In this document: piece by piece, positions 28,474 through 36,922 of the stretch
Position numbering within the stretch: position 1 is the first letter of the stretch
How the letters are laid out: each line of letters begins with the position of its first letter
Assembly: GCA_934547065.1 (NCBI GenBank)
Contig: CAKTEF010000002.1
Coordinates: 1-64,000 of the forward strand
DNA length: 64,000 bases
Direction: 5' to 3'
DNA from: an uncultured Faecalibacterium sp.
GTDB taxonomy: Bacteria > Bacillota > Clostridia > Oscillospirales > Ruminococcaceae
Translations under genes and position numbers: made by a program
The notes under the pieces: generated by a model
Told to the model about the DNA's origin: nothing
Seen by the model: the letters and a program-made list of their open reading frames with translations, nothing else
The model's database searches: none

Positions 28474-28528
28474 TTTACATGGGTTTTACATTTGCCCGGT
28501 TTCCGATTTTACATTTGGGCCCTATACT
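28474..28528 (+). promoter_or_regulatory. PhoP-box-like repeats with downstream -10
   Basis: TTTACA occurs at 28474-28479 and 28485-28490, an 11-bp period (6 bases plus 5), and again at 28508-28513, 34 bases after the first. This is the spacing of Firmicute PhoP sites (TTHACA direct repeats with N5). A -10-like TATACT lies at 28523-28528, with only a weak -35 (TTTCCG, 28500-28505), as expected for an activated promoter. The genes downstream are phosphate-related. Confidence 0.6.
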
Positions 28529-28573
28529 CAGAAACAGGAGAATTTTACGTCAAGCAAAAGTGAGGAACATCAA

Positions 28574-30376
28574 ATGACTGTATTCAATGTCTTTTCGCTT
28601 CTCGGCGGCCTGGCTTTGTTCCTGTTCGGTATGGACATCATGGGCAAAGCGCTGGAAAAGCAGGCCGGCGGCCAGCTGCAGAAGATCCTGAGCAAGCTGA
28701 CCGATAACCCGCTCAAGGGCTTTTTCCTGGGCCTGTGCGTCACGGCTGTGATCCAGAGCTCCAGTGCCACCACTGTTATGGTGGTCGGCTTTGTCAACAG
28801 CGGCATCATGGAGCTGCACCAGGCCATTGGTGTGATCATGGGCAGCAACGTGGGCACCACCGTTACCAGCTGGATTCTGAGTCTTTCGGGCCTGCAGGGC
28901 GACAGTTTCTGGATCCAGCTGCTCAAGCCCACCTCGTTCAGCCCGCTGCTGGCCTTTATCGGCATCCTGCTGTACATGGGCAAAAACGAAAAACGCAAGG
29001 GCATCGGCACCATCTTGATCGGCTTCGCAGTTCTGATGACCGGCATGAGCACCATGTCCAGCGCTGTGACCCCGCTGCAGAACGAAGCCTGGTTCACGAA
29101 CCTGTTCGTCCGCTTCTCCAACCCCCTGCTGGGCGTTCTGGTGGGTGCTGTGGTCACCGGCATCATCCAGAGTTCCAGTGCCAGCGTCGGCATCCTGCAG
29201 GCGCTGAGCACCACGGGCGTGATTACCTACGGCAGTGCCATCCCCATCATCATGGGTCAGAACATCGGCACCTGCGTCACAGCCCTGATCTCCTCGGTGG
29301 GTGCCAACAAAAATGCCCGCCGGGCTGCCATGGTGCATCTTTACTTCAACATCATCGGCGTGACCCTGTTCCTGACGGTTTTCTACGGCCTGAACCTTGT
29401 GCTGGATTTCAGCTTTGTCAACACCACCGTTACGGCCTGGGGCATCGCTGTGGTCCACTCGATCTTCAACCTTTCGGCCACAGCTGTCCTGCTTCCCTTT
29501 GCAAATGGGCTGGAAAAGCTGGCCATCATGACCATCCCCGACGATGCCGAGCAGGAGAATTTTGTCCTGCTGGATAACCGTCTGCTGAATACCCCCGCCG
29601 TGGCAGTGGAGCGTGCCCGCGCTGCAACAGCCGATATGGCCGAGCTGGCCCGCGTGGGTGTGGTGCAGGCCATGAGCCTGACCCACAAGTGGGACGATGC
29701 CCTGGCCCAGAAAGTACGGGATGAAGAAAGCAAGGTGGATCAGTACGAAGATGCCCTGGGCACCTATCTGGTCAAGCTTTCCAGCCGGGAGCTGAACCAC
29801 GCCGACAGCCAGAGCGTGAACACCCTGCTGCACACCATCAGCGATTTTGAACGGATCAGCGATCATTCCGTCAATCTTCTGAAATCGGCGGAGGAGATCC
29901 ACACAAAAAACATTGAATTTTCCAAGGATGCGCGCGAGGAACTGCAGGTTCTGGAGGGCGCAGTGCAGGATGTGCTGAGCCGCACCACAGATGCATTCCG
30001 CAAGGGGGATCTTCACCTGGCGGGCAAGGTAGAGCCGTTGGAGACGGTCGTGGACGAGCTGGTGCGTGCCATCAAAGCCCGCCATGTTGCCCGCCTGCAG
30101 GCTGGCAGCTGCTCCATTGAATACGGTTTTGTTCTGGAGGACCTGCTCACCAATTATGAGCGTGTCTGCGACCATTGCAGTAACGTGGCCGTGGCCCAGA
30201 TCGAGGTTGCGCAGGACAGCTTTGACACCCACGCCTACCTGAACGACCTGCGCTATGGCAATGAGACGAAAGAAAGCGAAGAATTCCGCCGCCGTCTGGA
30301 TCGTTACCGCGAGCGCTACCTTTTCCCGGACAGCGATGCCGCCCCGGCTGAGGCAAAGGAGGAACCGAACACATGA
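28574..30376 (+). CDS. Na+/phosphate symporter (NptA/PNaS family) with PhoU-like tail
   Basis: A 600-residue membrane transporter. The first ~320 residues form two inverted repeats of membrane helices, each carrying the substrate motif: 'QSSSATT' and 'QSSSASV'. The last ~200 residues are a cytoplasmic helical PhoU-like domain. It takes up inorganic phosphate with sodium. ATG 28574 has GAGGA eight bases upstream. Its stop overlaps the response-regulator start by four bases. The Pho-box-like repeats upstream suggest control by phosphate limitation. Confidence 0.92.
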   Translation: MTVFNVFSLLGGLALFLFGMDIMGKALEKQAGGQLQKILSKLTDNPLKGFFLGLCVTAVIQSSSATTVMVVGFVNSGIMELHQAIGVIMGSNVGTTVTSWILSLSGLQGDSFWIQLLKPTSFSPLLAFIGILLYMGKNEKRKGIGTILIGFAVLMTGMSTMSSAVTPLQNEAWFTNLFVRFSNPLLGVLVGAVVTGIIQSSSASVGILQALSTTGVITYGSAIPIIMGQNIGTCVTALISSVGANKNARRAAMVHLYFNIIGVTLFLTVFYGLNLVLDFSFVNTTVTAWGIAVVHSIFNLSATAVLLPFANGLEKLAIMTIPDDAEQENFVLLDNRLLNTPAVAVERARAATADMAELARVGVVQAMSLTHKWDDALAQKVRDEESKVDQYEDALGTYLVKLSSRELNHADSQSVNTLLHTISDFERISDHSVNLLKSAEEIHTKNIEFSKDAREELQVLEGAVQDVLSRTTDAFRKGDLHLAGKVEPLETVVDELVRAIKARHVARLQAGSCSIEYGFVLEDLLTNYERVCDHCSNVAVAQIEVAQDSFDTHAYLNDLRYGNETKESEEFRRRLDRYRERYLFPDSDAAPAEAKEEPNT

Positions 30377-31062
30377 TCTATATTGTAGAGGATGATGCCG
30401 CCATCCGGGAGTTGGAACAGTATGCGCTCCAGTCCAGCGGATACGATGTCAAAAGCTTTGAACGTTCCGAGGAATTCTGGCCCGCCATGCGCACCGCAGA
30501 ACCGGAGCTTGTGATTCTGGACGTGATGCTGCCCGGCGAGGATGGTTTTTCCATCCTGAAAAAGCTGCGCAACACGCCCTCGCTGCGGCGGCTGCCCATC
30601 ATCATGGTCACCGCAAAATCCAGCGAGCTGGATACCGTGCGCGGGTTGGACTGCGGTGCAGATGATTACATCACAAAGCCGTTCGGTATCATGGAGTTTC
30701 TCAGCCGGGTGCGTGCAGCGCTCCGTCGCTCGGCCCCGGACGAACATCAGAATGTGTATACGTTCCACGAGATTTTGCTGGACAATGCCCGCCACAGCGT
30801 GACTGCGAACGGCACGCACGTGGATCTGACCTACAAGGAATACAGCCTGCTGCGGCTGCTGCTGGAAAACACCAACCTTGTGGTCACCCGCGAAACGATT
30901 TTGCAGGTGGTGTGGGGCACGGATATCTCGGTGGAAAGCCGCACGGTGGATATGCACATCCGGACCCTGCGCAAAAAGCTGGGCGATGCTGGGAAGTACA
31001 TCTGTACGGTACGCAAAGTCGGCTACAAGCTGGCCGACAGTGAGGAGGACGAGGAAGAATGA
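30373..31062 (+). CDS. PhoB/PhoP-like response regulator (OmpR family)
   Basis: 229 residues. The receiver domain carries the phospho-acceptor Asp in 'LVILDVMLPGEDGF' and the Lys in 'DDYITKPFG'. The C-terminal winged helix has 'VESRTVDMHIRTLRKKLGD'. It is translationally coupled to the symporter before it and to the kinase after it (ATGA junctions at 30373 and 31059). With the transporter and the repeats upstream, a phosphate regulator is the natural reading. Confidence 0.9.
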   Translation: MIYIVEDDAAIRELEQYALQSSGYDVKSFERSEEFWPAMRTAEPELVILDVMLPGEDGFSILKKLRNTPSLRRLPIIMVTAKSSELDTVRGLDCGADDYITKPFGIMEFLSRVRAALRRSAPDEHQNVYTFHEILLDNARHSVTANGTHVDLTYKEYSLLRLLLENTNLVVTRETILQVVWGTDISVESRTVDMHIRTLRKKLGDAGKYICTVRKVGYKLADSEEDEEE

Positions 31063-32408
31063 AACCGCAGAGCATGGAAGAAAAAATCAGCTACCGGCTG
31101 TTTTTTATGGGGTTTGTCGGCCTGATCTGCACCGCCGTGCTCTGTTTGTTCGTGTTTCACAAGGCGTTCCGGGAGCAGGCGTGGACCTCGCTGAAACACC
31201 AGGCAGAGCTGGTAGCGGCCGGGTGTACACAGATCGACTCCCCGCAACAGCTTTCCTCCTATGTCATCCGCAACCTGCGCATTACCCTGATCGCGGCCGA
31301 CGGCACCGTTCAGTTTGAATCCGCCACCTCGCAGCAGATGGAGAATCACCTCAGCCGTCCGGAGATCCAGCAGGCCATGCAGACCGGCATCGGCCGCGAC
31401 CGGCGCGACTCCCAGACGCTGGGGTACGAAACGTACTACTATGCCATGCTGCTGCCCGACGGCGATATTCTTCGGGTGGCACAGGATTCGGAAACCATCT
31501 GGTCCATCTACGATGCCGCCATCCCGGCCATTGTCCTGAGCTGCATCCTGATGATGGCCGCCGCTGCACTGATCGCCGGGCTGCTGACCCGGAGCCTGGT
31601 GCAGCCGATCCTGCGGATGACAGATGACCTGGAACACATCCAGGAGAATGTTCCCTACCGGGAGCTGATCCCCTTTGCCGAGAGCATCCACTCTGACCGG
31701 CTGCTGCGGGAGAACAATGAAAAGATGCGGCAGGAGTTCACAGCCAATGTCAGCCATGAACTCAAAACCCCTCTGACCAGCATTTCCGGCTATGCGGAAC
31801 TGATCGAAACAGGCATCGCCAAGCCGGAGGACGTGCCTGAATTTGGCCGGAAGATCCACGGCGAAGCCACCCGAATGATCCAGCTGGTCAACGACATTTT
31901 GCAGCTTTCCCATCTGGACAGCGCCAGCGAGACGAATACCCTGCCCGCCATGGAAACCGTGGATCTTCTGGATGTGGCCAAAGAGTGTGTGGAACGCCAG
32001 AAGCTGAATGCCCAGCGCTCGTTCATCTCTCTGACTTACCTGGGCGAAAGCGCACGGGTATTGGGCAACCGGGGCCAGCTGGATGAGCTGTGCCAAAACC
32101 TGTGCGACAATGCCATCCGCTACAATCGGCCGGGCGGCAAAGTCCAGCTGATCACCGCCTGCACGCGGGACGGCCACTGCACCTTAACGGTCAAAGATGA
32201 CGGGATCGGCATCCCGCGGGAAGCACAATCCAGCGTATTTGAGCGCTTTTATCGGGTCGATAAAAGCCGGAGCAAAGCCACCGGCGGCACAGGCCTGGGG
32301 CTTGCCATCGTCAAACACATTGCCCGGATCCACAACGCCCGGATCAAGCTGGAAAGTGAAGTGGATGTTGGCACCACCATCACCGTAACGTTCGAAACAG
32401 CTCATTAA
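31059..32408 (+). CDS. PhoR-like sensor histidine kinase
   Basis: 449 residues. Membrane helices at about 12-32 and 155-178 flank an extracytoplasmic sensor region. A HAMP-like linker follows, then the HisKA motif 'FTANVSHELKTPLTS' with the phospho-His, and an HATPase domain with the N box 'NLCDNAIRY' and 'GTGLGLAIVKH'. No PAS domain is evident between HAMP and HisKA, unlike many PhoR proteins. Its stop overlaps the convergent GerAC-like gene by two bases. Confidence 0.92.
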   Translation: MKPQSMEEKISYRLFFMGFVGLICTAVLCLFVFHKAFREQAWTSLKHQAELVAAGCTQIDSPQQLSSYVIRNLRITLIAADGTVQFESATSQQMENHLSRPEIQQAMQTGIGRDRRDSQTLGYETYYYAMLLPDGDILRVAQDSETIWSIYDAAIPAIVLSCILMMAAAALIAGLLTRSLVQPILRMTDDLEHIQENVPYRELIPFAESIHSDRLLRENNEKMRQEFTANVSHELKTPLTSISGYAELIETGIAKPEDVPEFGRKIHGEATRMIQLVNDILQLSHLDSASETNTLPAMETVDLLDVAKECVERQKLNAQRSFISLTYLGESARVLGNRGQLDELCQNLCDNAIRYNRPGGKVQLITACTRDGHCTLTVKDDGIGIPREAQSSVFERFYRVDKSRSKATGGTGLGLAIVKHIARIHNARIKLESEVDVGTTITVTFETAH

Positions 32409-33373
32409 AATGCCATAAATGTCACGTCTGTCCACAGCTGCGGGCAGGCGTTTTTTGTTGTCCATTCTCCTGCCCCGCTGCCCTGTCTGAGGCAGCGGAC
32501 AGCCTCCAGGCGGAGCAGATCGACCCCGGCGGCCCAGCAATGTTCAACGGTGCGGGTACAAAGGTCCGCCAGTTCCTCACACGCCCGGGCAGACGGCGGT
32601 GCGTCACCGGCCCTGCGCTGGCCGGTCAGGAGGAGGAAAAAGCCCTCGTTCCTCTCCTCCACCGAGACCACACAGCGGCGGAATGTGACGACACCGCTGT
32701 CCAAAGAAAACGAAAGATCCCCGCTCCGCCCCTGCAAAAGCTGCGCTGCTTTGGCCTCGTCCGCAGGGAGCCGGAGCGTCTGTGTCCCGGAGACAAGCAG
32801 AGCCTCTCCCGCTGTTTCTGCGGTTTCCTCCAACAGCGGGATCAGCAGCCCCAGGCGGCGCTCATAAAGGCGTGGTGCGGTTGCTTCGGCTTTTTCCACG
32901 GCGCGCAGCAGCTGCGCCGGGAGTTGTGGATCCTCTTTGCCCCTGCGCAAAAGCTCTGCGCAGGATGTTTCCGCACCGATCACCCGCACCGACCGTCGTT
33001 CCAGCGGCTTTTCTGCAAAGAACCGCTCTGCCGTTTGCAGTGTTTCCGCGGTGATCTCCTGCGTGAGCAATAAGCCGGTACACAGGCGGTAGCCGGCCTG
33101 CTGCGGCAGCTCCTGTTCCGCTGCGGCCAGTGCAAGGGCCGGCGTATCCCCTGCCCCGGCGCAGAACCCGACCTCAGCCGCCGCATCGGATGCATCAGCC
33201 GCCGCTTCCGGGAATTGATACAGCAGCCCGGCGGTCCAGTGCGGGCCGGTGTGTTCCAGCACCACCACCCGCACCTGGCTTTTGGCGGTGTTCTCTGCCC
33301 GCAGGAACAGCCCGCACCAAACCACCAAGAACCCGGCCAGCAGCAGGCGCAGCACCCGTGTACGGCCGCTCAT
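32405..33373 (-). CDS. GerAC-like germination protein
   Basis: A 322-residue protein with one N-terminal hydrophobic segment and a large extracytoplasmic part. Order after a GerAA and a membrane protein, and the weak 'LGLLIPLLEE' and helical C-terminal pattern, fit the Ger(x)C family. GerAC proteins are normally lipoproteins, but here the only early Cys is in 'VVWCG', which is a poor lipobox. Identity is therefore mostly from context. The ATG overlaps the previous gene by four bases. Confidence 0.6.
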   Translation of the reverse strand: MSGRTRVLRLLLAGFLVVWCGLFLRAENTAKSQVRVVVLEHTGPHWTAGLLYQFPEAAADASDAAAEVGFCAGAGDTPALALAAAEQELPQQAGYRLCTGLLLTQEITAETLQTAERFFAEKPLERRSVRVIGAETSCAELLRRGKEDPQLPAQLLRAVEKAEATAPRLYERRLGLLIPLLEETAETAGEALLVSGTQTLRLPADEAKAAQLLQGRSGDLSFSLDSGVVTFRRCVVSVEERNEGFFLLLTGQRRAGDAPPSARACEELADLCTRTVEHCWAAGVDLLRLEAVRCLRQGSGAGEWTTKNACPQLWTDVTFMAF

Positions 33374-34197
33374 GCAGACTTCTCCTGGGCAATCTGGCCC
33401 GCAGTACGGCGGCCCAGCCCATGGAGGACCTGAACCAGAAAGCAGAGCCGGAACAGGGCCGCTGCCAGCCAGACCAGCAAGATGGCAGCATCAAAACGGG
33501 AGATACCGCCCAGGATGCCCGCCCGCAGCAGCTCGGCCCCCGGCACGGCGGATGCCGGGCCAAACACCAGCTCCATGCCCAACCGATACGCAGCGGCCAG
33601 GCCAAATGCCCAGAGCGGAAGCCACGCCCCGCGCTGGGCCTGTGTTTTGGGGCAGAGGTACGGCAGGGCTGCATACTCCGCAAACAGCGGCAGCGACGGC
33701 AGCGTGCTTTGGGCAGGCTCCATCAGGTTTTCCCAGTGCAGCTGACCCCGCAGCCCCAGGATGCAGAGCAGGCCTGCTGCGGCAGCTGCCCACCAGAGAA
33801 ACCGCACGCAGCGGCAGAAGATCTCCGGCTGCAAACGCCACCCGGCCCAGAGCAAAAATGGCAGCAGCCCCAGGACTGCCATAGAAGAAAACTGTTCCCA
33901 GCAAAGCCGCTGGGCCTGTGCGGCGGCAGCCACAAGTTCTCCGCCGAACAGCAGCATCACCCCGCCGCAGACCAGCCGGGAACGAAGCTCCTGCCCCGCA
34001 AAAACCGCATCGGCTCTCTGAGGAGCCCGGCAAAGGATCCGGAGCATCCCGCACAGCGCCAGTGCCATGGGAAGCCCCCACAGAAAAAACGACCGGACAT
34101 CCGTGCCGGGCTGCCGGATGCACTGCGCCAGCACTCCGGTCAGGACACTGAGCCGGACGACCGAAAGCGAAAACCTGCCCTGTTCCAAACCGATCAA
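33370..34197 (-). CDS. GerAB-like membrane protein, short
   Basis: A 275-residue polytopic protein with about seven or eight hydrophobic segments. It sits between gerAA and the gerAC-like gene, with ATGA overlaps on both sides (34194-34197 and 33370-33373), so it is the B subunit of the putative nutrient receptor. GerAB proteins are amino-acid permease-like and usually about 360 residues; this one lacks about 90 residues, and I see no clear motif. Confidence 0.6.
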   Translation of the reverse strand: MIGLEQGRFSLSVVRLSVLTGVLAQCIRQPGTDVRSFFLWGLPMALALCGMLRILCRAPQRADAVFAGQELRSRLVCGGVMLLFGGELVAAAAQAQRLCWEQFSSMAVLGLLPFLLWAGWRLQPEIFCRCVRFLWWAAAAAGLLCILGLRGQLHWENLMEPAQSTLPSLPLFAEYAALPYLCPKTQAQRGAWLPLWAFGLAAAYRLGMELVFGPASAVPGAELLRAGILGGISRFDAAILLVWLAAALFRLCFLVQVLHGLGRRTAGQIAQEKSA

Positions 34198-35642
34198 CCT
34201 CTTTTCTTCCAGATCGTAAACGGTGCGCGGGAAAGGGTGCGGTAGGTGCGCCGGATCACACCGTCCGGTGAAAGCGGTTCTGCCGGAAAAGCCGACATTG
34301 CCAGATACGGCACCCCCAGCGCCGAAACCTGCACAAGCCCCATCAGCACGCAGAGCGCAGCCCCAGCCAGGCCGACCGGGCCCGCCGCCCCTGCGGCCAG
34401 CAGCACCAGCAGCCGGAACAGCGTGGCTTCCTCATACAGCGCCGGGGTCACAAAGCAGGCAATGGAGGAAATGGCAGCCGCCAGCATCACCGGCGTACTC
34501 ATCACCCCGGCGGCAATGGCGGCATCCCCGATGATCAGCGCCGCCACCAGACTGACCGAATGTCCCAGCGTCTGCGGCATCCGCAGGCCTGCCTCGCGGA
34601 TGATCTCCAAAATCAAAATGACCATGACCATTTCCGCAAACAGCGGCAAAGGCGTGGCCTGTTCCGCCGCTTCGATCTTGAGCAGCAATTGCAGTGGGAT
34701 CAGCTCCGGCAGATAAACGGCAAGGCAGACAAAGGCCCCCGGCAGAAAAATGCTGAGGAAAAACGAGAAATATTTCAAGATGCGCAGAAATGAGGCAAAA
34801 TATGCCGTGCCTGCGTAATCATCCAGACACTCAAAATTCTCCTGAAACAAGGTGGGCAGGATCAGCGCCGAGGGGCTGCCGTTGACCAGAAGCACGATCT
34901 TTCCCTCACAGAGCTTGGCCGCCGCCACAGCCGGGCGCTCGGTATAGCTGACCGGCGCAAAGGTGCGCACGTTGCATGGGAACAGCCAGGGCACAAAGTA
35001 GCTGGAATCCAGCAGCAGCTGCGGCTTGGCCTGCCGGAGCGTCTGCCGGACCTGCCGCACCGCCTGCGGGTTCGCTTTTTGGCTGCAATAGCAGATGGCG
35101 TATTCGGTTTTCATGGCGCAGTCGGCCTGGAACACCTCCAGAACCAGTTCCTCGGTGCGGAACAGCCGCCGCAGCAGGCTCAGGTTGATACGGAGCAGGT
35201 CGGCAAAGCCCTCGCGGGAGCCCCGCAGATTTCCCTCGCCGGAGGGCTCCTCCACGGAGCGGGCTTTCAGGCTTTGCACCGAAAAGGCGATGCCCCGCTC
35301 ACTGCCATCCAGCAGCAGGACTGCCATGCCTGCCGTCAGGCACTGGATCAGCCTGTCCCAATCCGCCACTGCATCCGGTTCCGCCGGGAGGTCGGAGTGG
35401 TGGAACAGCAGTTCAAACACGGCCGGGCCGTTGGCATCCACCGGCGGGGCCGGGGTGCGGCGGGCTGCTGCGTTCAGCAAAAGCTGCCATAGTCCCTCCA
35501 GGCTTGCCATGCCGTCAAACAACACAATGGCTCCTGCGCAGTGGTAAAGCTCGACCGGCTTCGCATAAAAATCTGCCGACCGGCCAAACCTAGCGTTGAG
35601 CGCCGCAAGATTTTGCTCCAGAGAATCGGAAAGCTGTTTCAA
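34194..35642 (-). CDS. spore germination protein GerAA family
   Basis: A 482-residue subunit A of a germinant receptor in the spore inner membrane. A hydrophilic N-terminal half ends before 'VNGSPSALILPTLFQENFE', and about five membrane helices follow, including 'EIIREAGLRMPQTLGHSVS', a highly typical GerAA segment. TTG 35642 is preferred: a GGGGG ribosome site lies eight bases upstream. ATG 35669 would add nine residues but has none. The gene is divergent from the DUF421 gene. Confidence 0.9.
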   Translation of the reverse strand: MKQLSDSLEQNLAALNARFGRSADFYAKPVELYHCAGAIVLFDGMASLEGLWQLLLNAAARRTPAPPVDANGPAVFELLFHHSDLPAEPDAVADWDRLIQCLTAGMAVLLLDGSERGIAFSVQSLKARSVEEPSGEGNLRGSREGFADLLRINLSLLRRLFRTEELVLEVFQADCAMKTEYAICYCSQKANPQAVRQVRQTLRQAKPQLLLDSSYFVPWLFPCNVRTFAPVSYTERPAVAAAKLCEGKIVLLVNGSPSALILPTLFQENFECLDDYAGTAYFASFLRILKYFSFFLSIFLPGAFVCLAVYLPELIPLQLLLKIEAAEQATPLPLFAEMVMVILILEIIREAGLRMPQTLGHSVSLVAALIIGDAAIAAGVMSTPVMLAAAISSIACFVTPALYEEATLFRLLVLLAAGAAGPVGLAGAALCVLMGLVQVSALGVPYLAMSAFPAEPLSPDGVIRRTYRTLSRAPFTIWKKRG

Positions 35643-35663
35643 AGCGCATTCCCCCTTTTCCGG

Positions 35664-35692
35664 TAGCATCCCCGCTGCGGCACCCGTTATTC
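35664..35692 (-). promoter_or_regulatory. possible sigma-G promoter of the gerA-like operon
   Basis: GAATA (35692-35688) and GATGCTA (35670-35664) with a 17-base spacer resemble the forespore sigma-G elements (GHATR and CATWHTA; five of seven at the -10). gerA operons are sigma-G-dependent in Bacillus. The leader would be very short. Confidence 0.3.
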
Positions 35693-35718
35693 GCAGTTTG
35701 CTTCAGGGAGGGCTTTGC

Positions 35719-36411
35719 TTGAAACTTTTGATCTTCCGCACGATTTTGATTTATCTCTGCGTGCTGTTTGCCATGCGGCTGATGGGCAAGCGTCAGCTGG
35801 GGGAACTGCAGCCGGAGGAACTTGTTTCCACCATCCTGATCTCCAATCTGGCTTCCATCTCCATTGAATCGGAGGAAGTGCCCGTGACCGCCAGCCTGAT
35901 CCCATTGTTTCTGATCGCGGCATTGGAGTTGCTTGGCTCGATCCTGAGCTTTAAAAGCCAGCGTTTTTTCAACCTGATGTCCGGGCGGCCCAAAACGGTG
36001 ATCCTGAACGGCGAGATCGACCAGAATGCCCTGCGCACCCTCCGCCTGACCGCCGCCGATCTGATGGAGGCTCTGCGGGCCAAGGACGTATTCGACCCAC
36101 GGGATGTCTCCTATGCCATTGTGGAGACGAACGGCAAGCTCTCAGTCGCCCTGCGGCCGGAGCGTGAGCCAGCCACCCTGGCTGACCTGAGCCTGGCCGT
36201 CCAGCACGCACAGGCCACCGTCCCCTTTGTGCTGGACGGCCAGGTGTTGGAAGAAAATCTGCATTGGTGCGGCAAAAACTCGGAGTGGCTGGAACGGACG
36301 GCACAGGCCAACACCCTGCTGGTCCAGGAGATCCTCCTGCTGGCAGGCAACGACACCGAAGACTACTTTTTGCTGAAAAAAGAGAGCCGCCGCAGGGCAG
36401 GCTCCCATTGA
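35719..36411 (+). CDS. DUF421 (YetF-type) membrane protein
   Basis: A 230-residue protein with three N-terminal membrane helices and the DUF421 signature 'RLMGKRQLGELQPEELVSTI'. The cytoplasmic domain repeats 'AKDVFDPRDVSYAIVETNG' and 'LSVALRP'. Relatives in spore-formers are linked to the spore membrane. TTG 35719 is chosen because GGAGGG (35707-35712) is six bases upstream and the membrane segment begins immediately after. DUF4363 follows nine bases later, a common pair. Confidence 0.88.
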   Translation: MKLLIFRTILIYLCVLFAMRLMGKRQLGELQPEELVSTILISNLASISIESEEVPVTASLIPLFLIAALELLGSILSFKSQRFFNLMSGRPKTVILNGEIDQNALRTLRLTAADLMEALRAKDVFDPRDVSYAIVETNGKLSVALRPEREPATLADLSLAVQHAQATVPFVLDGQVLEENLHWCGKNSEWLERTAQANTLLVQEILLLAGNDTEDYFLLKKESRRRAGSH

Positions 36412-36420
36412 GGTGAACAA

Positions 36421-36789
36421 ATGAAACGGATCTATGCGTGCATTGGCATCGTGGCGGCCCTGTTGGCCGTTGCGTTTTACAGCAGCTGGAAAGTCCAGCA
36501 GTTTGCGCAGGAAATTTCAGCGGACATTGAAACCGCCGTTCAGGCCATCCGGGACGAGGACTTCCCTACCGCACGGCAGGCACTGGCCGAAGGGAGCAAG
36601 CTTTGCGATGCCATGCGCGAAGGCATGAACCATCTGGTCCGCACCCAGGATTACACAGAGCTGGAAGCGGCCCTGCGGGCAGCCGACGGACATCTGGAAT
36701 GGAACGCCCCGGAGGAAGCCTTTGGGGAGCTGCGCCGGGCACAGGTGCAGGTTGAAACGATGGACTGGCTCGCCCACCGGATCATCTGA
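36421..36789 (+). CDS. DUF4363 protein
   Basis: 122 residues. One N-terminal membrane helix (about 4-22) is followed by a helical domain. The function is unknown. It is recognised by its size, layout and pairing with the DUF421 gene. The ribosome site GAGGTGA is a few bases upstream. Confidence 0.75.
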   Translation: MKRIYACIGIVAALLAVAFYSSWKVQQFAQEISADIETAVQAIRDEDFPTARQALAEGSKLCDAMREGMNHLVRTQDYTELEAALRAADGHLEWNAPEEAFGELRRAQVQVETMDWLAHRII

Positions 36790-36868
36790 CGTTCCGGGAG
36801 CGCTTTTACTTTCGCATAACATATATTATACGAACCTTTGCGTTCTCTGAACGCATCTGAAAAACACA

Positions 36869-36902
36869 AAAACGACTGCACCACCCGGATGCAGCCGTTT
36901 TT
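36869..36902. terminator. bidirectional terminator between DUF4363 and tyrS
   Basis: AAAACGACTGCA and TGCAGCCGTTTT form a 12-position stem with one mismatch and T-runs in both directions. A second perfect hairpin, TGCGTTC-TCT-GAACGCA (36839-36855), stands just before it. Confidence 0.85.
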
Positions 36903-36922
36903 GGATGTTTGTTCTTCTGTTT

